A DNA stretch of 64,000 bases from Gordius sp. MW1 (lineage: Eukaryota > Nematomorpha > Gordioida > Gordea > Gordiidae), in contig OZ038526.1 in assembly GCA_964036665.1 (NCBI GenBank), positions 10,540,001 through 10,604,000 of the forward strand, in the 5' to 3' direction. The notes under the pieces were generated by a model. It was not told the DNA's origin, did not search any database, and saw nothing but the letters and a program-made list of their open reading frames with translations. A program made the position numbers and the translations under genes. Shown in pieces: positions 55,115 to 64,000 of the stretch. Position 1 is the first letter of the stretch; every line of letters begins with the position of its first letter.

Positions 55115-57313
55115 CATGATTCGATAAGTACAATAGACCTATATATAAGCGTTACATTAAATCTCTTATTTCAAAATAGCTTTATTCAAAGTATATAGAG
55201 AAAATTAATATATATAATATCAAAAGTAGCCTATCTGATTTAGTTAACGTATACATTTTATATGAGCTGTCTAAAAACTGTAAGCTTGTATTTTTCCTTT
55301 ATAAATAAGTAATATACTAAGCTTTTTAAACCGCCTTTTGATTAAATCAATTGCACCAAAGAATTCTAAAATGCAGAATTATAAATAATTAAATTGAAGA
55401 CTAAGTACTTAATTTAAAAATCAAAAAGTCTTTTATAAATTTTGAGGCTGAGCTTGCTGAAGCAGCTACAAAAGTTTAAAGCGGGTTTTTATCCATTTAA
55501 CTGATATATGTTATTTAATTACATTAATTATATTTTCTAATGTAATCTGTATACAATATATTTAAAACGAAAAAATTACAATCACGACTAAAAAACTATA
55601 AAAACGGGCTAAAACTAAACTGATGGCATTGATCCGTGTATGAAAATGTGTTGGATTTAACGATACATTGTGATCTTTTGCCTGTATATCTAATTATTTT
55701 AAATATGGTCAATGGAAGAATTTTGTTTAAAAAATATGCATTTATTTTATATGCTAAATGAACAATTTATACAAATATATATTCATAATTTTTGACTGGG
55801 CACTATAAAAACTTAAATAAAATTAAAACAAGATAAGTAAGATTTTTTTATAAGGGTGGTTTTGATCCAGTATAATAAGAAAAATTTTTATTTGATAATA
55901 AGAGTGCTTAAACAAAATTTAAATTTTAGCAAAAATGACTTACGACTTAAAGAGAGTATACAAAAAAATGTAAATTGATTAAAAATAAATAACCTATATT
56001 AAAAATTAAATTTTCACAAAGATTCTTTAAAAATCCCAAATTATTCAATCGCACAGTCTACATTTGTTTATTTTTTATTGAAATTAAATTAATGAAAAAA
56101 GGTGAATTTTCGCACGAATAAATTTTGCGTGACGAGGTAACTCTGTCCCGCACTACCCTAGACCTGTTATTTTTAATTAAATAATTAATAAATATTGCAG
56201 AGTGTTTAATGCAAATTTAGGATACTCGTAGATTAAGCTAACTTAATTTTTAAATTATGCTAGGTGAAAATATTAAGTTTCAGATTTTTGTTTATTATCT
56301 TAAAACTTGAGATTGATATCTATTAAAATTTTGTATTTAGTAATTAACCTATATTATATTCCATTCGGTCTCTATTTAAACCTTATAATATTAACAATAC
56401 CAAATGTTAGAGATATTTCGTGATGTTATAGCCGTCTAATTTAACAAATATAAAAACTTGTCATCTTTGTATATATATTTTTGGTATTTTAATAATTTGC
56501 TAAATTTCACAATAGCTATTAATTATGTAATCAATAACACTCATCCTCAGATTATATTTTATTATGCTAAATAATAAAAAGCTAATTCTTACATTATTCA
56601 AATTGCCCTAAATACTTTTTTATTAATACTCTATAAATAGACTAGACTCTACATAAAATTAGAACGCTTTAAATATTAAATTCAAATTTTAAGCCACAAA
56701 ATTTAAAAAACTTATTATTTCCAAGTTATTAGAGCTTGTAGTCTGATAAATATACAATTTAACTCGTAACTCCTACAATACGATTTTAATCATTGACAGA
56801 GTTAATAAAATAAATGAGTTTATTCAAAATCATAATTTTTTTTACAATCTCGATAAATAGTAACCAATTTGTATTATAAAATAATAAATTGAAACAGTCT
56901 CTTCTACAACATATTTAAATCGATGTTTGAGATCATTTTTATGATATTGTGCATGAAAGGAATGTGACTTCCAGACACAATTCGAAGGGCAACTCACTCT
57001 GGCAAATTAATTAATTTAAATGAATGCAAGTGAGCGTGTCGTGTTTGTATAGTTATAAATTAAAATAATCTTTAAGGGGTTTTAGGCCAGTTTTTTGGCC
57101 TTGCGGGACGGGACATGTGCGGGACTCATTAAACCATTTATTTATACATGACAATTAACATTCCTAGCTACCGAATTAATTTTTTATCCCAGATCGAAAA
57201 ATGTCAAAATATACAGCTAACTTAATAATGAGCTACAAACGAAAGCACTTTATAAGTAAATTTGAAGTGCTATTGTCGTATTTTTTAACAGACAAAAGGC
57301 AATTATTATTATG
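55115..57313. other. AT-rich non-coding sequence
   Basis: About 2.2 kb without ORF, recognisable element or tandem repeat. Confidence 0.55.
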
Positions 57314-57321
57314 CTAATGGC

Positions 57322-57477
57322 CGTGGGCGTAGCCAGCTTTGGTTTAAGGATGTTTAGGGAGGGGCAAAATGAACATTTTTTGAAATTTTAGCCATAATTT
57401 TAATGAATTTTAACATTTTTTGGATTTAGAGGGGGGCAGTCGCCCCTCCCTGCCCCCCCCCCTTGGCTACGCCCATG
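57322..57477. mobile_element. hAT-type MITE (family A), 156 bp, perfect 8-bp TSD
   Basis: CGTGGGCGTAGCCAG and TTGGCTACGCCCATG ends; TSD CTAATGGC at 57314-57321 and 57478-57485. Interior TTTTAGCCATAATTTTAATG and a GGGGGGCAGTCGCCCCTCCC block, the fullest family A copy in the window. Confidence 0.9.
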
Positions 57478-57984
57478 CTAATGGCCTCCTTCTTCTTTTC
57501 AATTAGATGTCAGGCTTAAGTTCTCAACTAATTATTATCACTTGACTCTCTCATTTGTTGCATTATTTTATTTACAATATGCGCTGAACCAAATTAATTA
57601 ATATGATAGTATATTTTATTATATCCGTCGTAATACAATAATTTCGCATGAGAAATTGGCTCATTTTTTAATCTTTTAGGGTGCAAAGTCGGAATGTATT
57701 TAGCAAACTGATTATTATCAAAGGTGTGCCAAAATTTAGAGTAACAAAATTGTAAACTATATGCGGTTGCTAATGGCGCATGAATATTTTAAGAGTACAA
57801 GATTTTAATTAATTAAGTTGCAATTAACAATGCTCAAATACGTTAATTTTTCCATTTTTTCATTTATCATATCAGCTTTAGTCATTATAAAATAAATAAG
57901 ACTAATTAATACATATATTTTATATACAACTACTCATAGCTATTTTTAACTATCGTCTTGAACGTTTTTCAAATATATATGACC

Positions 57985-58107
57985 CATGGGCGTAGCCAGG
58001 GGAGAGGGCGGGGGGGGGGCCCTAAATGACAAAAAATAATTTTCAATGCAAAAACCCTTAAAAATTAAAAAAAATTATGTCCCCCCCCCCTTCTAACTAT
58101 GCCCATG
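57985..58107. mobile_element. hAT-type MITE (family A), 123 bp
   Basis: CATGGGCGTAGCCAGG and TAACTATGCCCATG ends; TSD ATATGACC (57977-57984) and ATATGCCC (58108-58115), 7/8. G-run and C-run could pair over most of its length. Confidence 0.85.
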
Positions 58108-58115
58108 ATATGCCC

Positions 58116-59764
58116 TTAAAATTGTTATTTTATATGAAAAAAAGCTTTGAAAATACATTAATATATTACATCTTTTTACAATAGTATATTTTTCAATTTA
58201 TAATCGAAATTCTTTTCAATCATATCTAATTTTAAGCTTCAAAAGTGCAGTTTCGCATTATGTAATTATATATTTGATTAAAAGGTAAAACCTTGAATGA
58301 AACTTGTGTTATATTTTGCAACGGTTGACACTATAACCCTTAATATTATATTGATAATAATTTTTCAAGTAATATGTTTATTGATTTTTTGTCACGCTAT
58401 GGCAAAGCGTCTGGTTAATGCCAATTAAAGCATCATGTATATAAATATTTAATTAAAGTGCCTTTGTTATAAAAAGTATTAATTAACATTGTTTGCAAGC
58501 TGTTTATTAGCAGAAACGTTTTAATTTCTTTTATCTTTTTTACTGAAATTTGAGATCCTTTAATAAACTAATTTATTTAATATAAGGCCCTAGAGGGAAC
58601 AAAATTTTTGTAATTTATAAAAAAATGTTTAGTTAAGATAGGATTTAAGGGGGAGAGAGAGTGGGGGAAAGGGGTAAAAATTAATTATATTTTTTATTAA
58701 TTAATTTAATCTAATTGCCAGTGTACTTTTTGCTGTGCTCAAACTAAATAACTTTAATAATAAATTAACTGGAAGTAAAGAAGACCGAAGAAACAAGAGA
58801 TACAAGCCAAAGTGAGTCAGATGAATATTAGGAAATACATTGGTGACTATAGTAAACTTGAATATGTAATATACATTATAAAATAAGATGTTTGTGATCT
58901 ATTTTTAATTAAATGAGAGAAATATAACCATCCGCCATTTAATTTAAAATTTTATTATAAAAATATTGATCAACTAATTTTGTATTTGCAAAATGCTTGA
59001 CGAGGGTAAAACGTGAGCTAGTTGGGATTAAAAATAGGCAAAATATAACTTGATTCAATTATATTGCGACTTAAATTCAAATTGCTTTTTAATTTTATAC
59101 TTATATAAGAACAAAATAAAATTTCAAAAATTGATATCTAGAGAAGTAAAGATATTTTAATGCCAAATAATTTATGCATAATAGAGCTTAATTAATAAAA
59201 CAATTGGTGTATATTATAGCTAAGCCAAGGAAACACCTTTTACACAAAATGCTATGATAGATCTATTTAAAATGTGTGATCACAGAATGAGATTTTTATA
59301 GATAATGAATCTTTTTTTATGAGAATCATACAAACCTTAATAAACAAATGCTTTGTCAACAATTTGAATTTATGAGATTCGATATTGATTTGATGAAATG
59401 AATATGATGTAACGACATAGATAAGTTCGAAATACAAAAGTGGAGAAATTGCTTTACAACGGCACCCTAAAATCGCATTCTAACTACTTTTCAAAAAAAA
59501 TTTATTTGAATCTTCCTTTCAACAATTATTTCTAATTGTCTCTATTTACACATCACTTTTTTATCTCGGATATTTTCATAACATGCTTTTATTTAAGATT
59601 CCATGTAAGCTTAGGTCTTACTCTTTTTATGTTTTCCGCGAGTTTTATTATATAGATTTTATTTCCGGATAGCCATCATCTCGTCTCTCTATATTATCAT
59701 ACAATTTTAGTCAGTTTGTTACAAAGTTTTCATAGTTCGTTTGTGTTTTTTTTTCTTACTCCAA
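58116..59764. other. AT-rich non-coding sequence
   Basis: No supported gene or element. Confidence 0.55.
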
Positions 59765-60312
59765 ACTATGGCCCAAACATGAACCCGACCCGGCCTCTCA
59801 ATTTTTGTCTAGCCCGACCTGAGCCCGAAAGGCTTTTTTATATTTTTGACCTGATCCGAGTCCGACTCGATTTTTCAATTTAAAGCATCTAGAACTGTTG
59901 TTACTGTATAACATAAAAATATATAGTTATTTTTCCTGTTTCAAAATTACCATATGTTTGGAATGAAAATTCCAATAATCTTGCTACAATTTATTTAACC
60001 GATAATTTTAATATAAAAATAAATTTTATTCAACATTTTTTATAAAGCTTTTTGAAATAGTTACATATATTAAATTAAATGTTCTAATATCTAGTATGGA
60101 TATCTATAAATATTATAAAAATATTTGCAAGTTTGGTCAAAATATTATAATAACCAGGGAAAGAGGTTGGAGTTTGGAGGCTATATTATTATGCGATGGT
60201 TTCTTTATTACCAGGTTGACTTTTTTTATAATAATTTAAAAAGGTTTGGTTTGCTTTGGTTCAATTCGGGCCGGGCTGCCCCATCACGCACGACCCGAGA
60301 ACCCGATTAATA
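59765..60312. mobile_element. hAT MITE (family C), ends unclear
   Basis: AACCCGACCCGGCC and TAGCCCGACCTGAGCCCG at the left, TTCGGGCCGGGCTGCCCC and GACCCGAGAACCCG at the right, around an AT-rich centre. The layout is that of the copy at 43651, including the shared GGGCTGCCCCATCA block, but neither terminus nor TSD could be fixed. Confidence 0.5.
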
Positions 60313-62520
60313 TATTTAATTTTTCTGATTTGGGTTTTCCCCATTTTCATTGAACGTATGCATCAAAAATTATGTCTTCGATATTTTATTTTAAGGTCAT
60401 TGATTTTATAATTAGAGTGAAAAAGGAAGTACTAGAAAGTATTTGAAAAGGCGCTTAGTGCTTTCATTGATTTATTTCAAATTATGTGTAGAAGAATATA
60501 GAGAATCGGTGTCTTAGCATATAACTATTCAATAAAAGTTGCACTTCCTTGGGTATCAAACGATAAAAAATGTCAGTATCTTTGCGTGATATATTTTGAA
60601 AATCGAACTTGTCAAAGATGAGTTAAATTTGCTATTGTTGTCAAAGGTAGTTTTCGATGCATAGGGCGCTTAATTTTTTCTCCTTTCCCAGCTATTTACT
60701 ATGTGGGACTTAGGGACATGTAGGAATTATAAAATCCAAAGTATAAACTTGAACTCCTCAGCAGTAAAATGGAAGAGCAAACTAAAATTAATGACTAAAC
60801 TTTTGCAATCCCGCCGTAAAATTATCTTGTACTATAATGATGTAGTTTCATTTGCAAAATTAAATGTAAGGAATATCGTAACTAAAAAACATTGAAGAGA
60901 TATAGTTTAAATAAAATTTCAAAGTTTACTAATCTCACAATTTAGAATTCTCGTTTTTTGAGGGCTACATTAAATTTTACCCTTATCCACGACAACATGC
61001 TAAAGGTTAAAAACACTGACAAGATTAAGCTTTTCTACAAATAAGTATTTTAAAAGCTTTCATCTGTTACAATTGGCCATAAATTCTTGAGGCTAAGCCA
61101 ACACCAAAGTGTTAAAAAATCGTATTTTTTTAATTTTCCCAGTTGCATGATATAAGACAAACTAAATTTATTTATATTTCATAAAGCAATACCATTTTTT
61201 TTATTACAATTGATTTGTATTCCGTTTTAAAAGTCGTCGTTATTTCACAATTTATTCATATTTTGCTGAAGGTTGGTTTATACTTTAGGTCGTAGGGGAA
61301 GAAAGGATCTAATCTGATTTGCAAACATGATATTGATCTACAATTGGATACGAAGGCGAATTATGTTAGAAGTATAAGGAGACAAATTACTTAAAAGAGA
61401 AGTTTAGGAAAACATTTTGCCGTCATTTCCCTCCACATTCGAGTGATCAGAGTTCGCCCTCCAACCAAGGTTAAAATGCTAACTAAGTCATTGACAAGGT
61501 GTACCAATCTGCAAACGTAAACGTTGAAAATTATAACTCCATTAGTTATGTATGTTTTGTAATTGAATTTTATTCAGCACAAAAATTGAACACAGGTCTA
61601 CAAGGAGAGAAATTATTCTGCTAAAGAATTTTAAGCTGAACAATAATATCTTTGTAGTTTTCCAAGTTGGTGATAATTAAGGCTAAAGGTGTAAAAATGG
61701 CATTTTTAATGTTTTTTGATGCTATAATCCCACGCCATTTTAAATTTATATTCAATAATATTAATTTAATCATATAGACCATTTATTGATCTATAGTGCA
61801 ATAATTTTATTTTTTGTTTCACCATTACTTTTAGGTTTATTTAAACCTCCCCCCCCCCCCACATCAAGTTTCCTCCCACTACGTCTGGAAATACGGAGTA
61901 CATACACGACGTTTACTAACTAACACATCAACCTGTCCCTTGATCCTTCTCTTCCACCATATAGAGATAGACTGCCGAACAGTGTTTCTCTCATTAATCA
62001 TAGAGTCACATATAAAGCAGACATCAAGGGGGATACGATTCCTGGCTAATTTATTGTTTTAATTCCTGGATTTATAAAGTATAATATAAATTTCCTAAAA
62101 TATTTGCAAAATTTAACCATAAAATAAAATTTTAAAAATTTTGAATGATTTTTCTTGAAATATAATTTTTTGTATACAGTGCCTTTTACTGCAAGAAGAC
62201 AAAAAAACGGATGAAAGATCTTTAAATAAACAAAGTTTAAAGCAAGATGATCACTTTGAAAGAGTTGATGTTTAAAATTTCCATGAGCCTAAGCTGAAAA
62301 GTAGCTTAATGTTTTATATACCTCTAAGCCCAAATCATTTAAGCTAAATTTATTTTTGATACTTTCGGTAATTTTCCTTATAATAAACCTCTGCTATCAG
62401 CTCTAGATTTTGTGGAAGAATTTAACTATTCAAATATAATCATATTGATTGACAAAAAACCTCGTTTTTCATATAAATATTCACCTTCAAAAATAGTTGT
62501 TTTAATGCTGAGGGATATGA
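60313..62520. other. AT-rich non-coding sequence
   Basis: No gene supported. A C-run near 61847-61860 is the only conspicuous feature. Confidence 0.55.
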
Positions 62521-62528
62521 ATTAGAAA

Positions 62529-63141
62529 AAGGCGCATAGCCAAGGGGGCAGAAAGCGGGAATTTTCTACCCCCTTTACCAAAATTTGAAAATTTTCTTGA
62601 AGGTTAATGTCCTATTTTAAGGTATAAAATGGATAGTAAATGCTCTAATTAATGAAGAGAAGAGATTTTTCCAAAGCTGGTGATATAGCGCCTTGAAGTT
62701 TCGCACATATTGTACGCGAAGTTTCCTATTGTTACATCTTATATATAAAAATAAAACTATGTGTATGTGAGTGTGTATATATGCAGCCACCAATGGAAAA
62801 CTACGAGACCGATTTGGCTCAAAATTTCAGTTTATTCCTGACATTCCGGAGCATGTTTTAAGATTTGTTCGAGCCAAATCGGTCTAGTAGTTTTCGAGTA
62901 TTCGTACGCGTTGCACTGTATACGGAAATAGAACAATAGAAGTAGAACATATGGACATCAAACTTTATTTTTACTTCAATAACAGCTTTATCATCATATA
63001 TGCCCTAAAATTCCAACATAATTTAATACACCCGGGTAAATGGCAAAACAACGTTTGCCGGGTTTATCTAGTTATAAATAAAAGTGTCAAAAAATTTTTT
63101 GAATTTTTCTTCCCCATGAGAAAATCCTGGCTACGCGCCTG
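62529..63141. mobile_element. hAT-type element, 613 bp, perfect 8-bp TSD, with nested repeat
   Basis: Ends AAGGCGCATAGCCAAGG and CCTGGCTACGCGCCTG; TSD ATTAGAAA at 62521-62528 and 63142-63149. Its centre contains another repeat starting TTATATATAAAAATAAAAC (62739) followed by GTGTATGTGAGTGTG and a strong stem-loop. The short ORF at its right end is the TIR translation. Confidence 0.8.
62801..62895. repeat. stem-loop, ~19-bp arms
   Basis: CTACGAGACCGATTTGGCTC and its inverse near 62872-62891 (one mismatch) enclose about 50 bp. Probably the core of the nested repeat in the hAT element. Confidence 0.8.
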
Positions 63142-63149
63142 ATTAGAAA

Positions 63150-64000
63150 AGGAAACAGTTATAAGAAATGCTGAACTTAGTTCCTATTTTTATGTTAGCC
63201 TCTGTGACTATAGAAGATTAATTGCAGTATACAGAAAGCTCTTTGAAATGAACGTTGAAAAGGAGATGTTGCAAATAATCATAAATCGTGTATATATGAT
63301 TATTGGTTTTAAAAGTATATTTGTAATATCATCAATCTTCCAATTTATTTTACATTTTATAACTATATTTTGTTAAAGCACAGTGTAAAAATAAAAATAG
63401 CTTTATAGTTAAGTAAGGACTATAAAATAAGAATTATGATTTTTTTATGTTATGGTTTTCGAAATTTATCAAATTTCTGACATTTATATTTAAATGAAGC
63501 TTGAACGAGTGCTTTTAATTAATATATGAGGCATTGCCTTTTTATTGTTTATGTAATAAAATTCCTATATAGGTATAGTTCCAATGAAAGAAAGAAGAAT
63601 GGGTTCATGCAGAATGCCTGTGCCATTTGATTATTTGTACTTATATTTTACTATGTTGATGTACTAAATCATGTAATAAATTTTACAACCTATGCATATA
63701 TTTTATAAAATGAAACTACGACTAATTTTATTTTAATCTAAGTGATTGTAATATTTATCTGTGAATTTTTACATTTTGCTGATTGCTTCTTTTCCATTTA
63801 GGGATTTTTTTTCAATTAGTTCAATCTTAAAAAAATTTAATCCACAACAATGGAATAAAACTTATTTAAAACTTGGTAAGAGCAAAAATAAAAATCTGTC
63901 TATTTTTAATATTAATATTTGTCAAATAAATCATGGTTGCGTTATAAAAACTAGATAAAAATAAGTAAGAATTTTAAAAATCAAACATAAAAAATTCAAG
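63150..64000. other. AT-rich non-coding sequence to window end
   Basis: Only short chance ORFs; nothing recognised. Confidence 0.55.

Overview
This is an AT-rich eukaryotic window, almost certainly from an invertebrate animal. It is built mainly of transposable elements of metazoan type: Gypsy lineages including a CsRn1-like one, BEL/Pao, RTE-like non-LTR elements, mariner, several hAT families and many MITEs. Coding density is very low, and only one ORF (54.3-55.1 kb) looks like a host gene. The species cannot be named from the sequence.

Layout. 0-3.1 kb: the end of an internally deleted hAT element abuts a decayed minus-strand RTE-like element, which carries a hAT MITE with a perfect 8-bp target-site duplication (TSD). 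3.4-8.2 kb: copy 1 of an old ~1-kb repeat (here RepB) is split by an internally deleted BEL/Pao element (3450-6560, minus; LTRs full of palindromic minisatellite) and by a GC-rich-ended hAT MITE. 9.37-13.8 kb: CsRn1-like Gypsy element with 201-bp LTRs and a broken gag-pol. 13.8-16.6 kb: RepB copy 2, inverted, split by a MITE and a mariner. 17.7-21 kb: a DUF659-type hAT pseudogene interrupted by a second hAT element. 22.6-24.1 kb: minus-strand Gypsy pol remnant. 25.2-34.1 kb: 9-kb decayed Gypsy element, its reverse transcriptase split by a 2.3-kb hairpin-ended repeat (here family E). 35.3-37 kb: GC-rich island and nested inverted repeats. 38-42.5 kb: a young Gypsy element with identical LTRs and one intact 1300-codon gag-pol ORF. 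43.6-51 kb: hAT MITEs, two more family E copies and a 5'-truncated RTE-like element whose reading frame is broken only by two TAG codons. 54.3 kb: a single-exon type I membrane protein, possibly KCNE-like. 55-64 kb: mostly non-coding, with scattered hAT MITEs.

How the parts relate. This is a nested-insertion landscape. Insertion order can be read in several places because the two RepB copies preserve each other's empty sites. The 38-42.5 kb Gypsy is the only element that looks recently active. The strongest leads for something undescribed are family E (hairpin ends, internal arrays, no clear TSD, possibly Helitron/Helentron-like), the leaderless LTR-gag junction of the young Gypsy, and the KCNE-like ORF. 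No CRISPR array, operon or prokaryotic feature is present.
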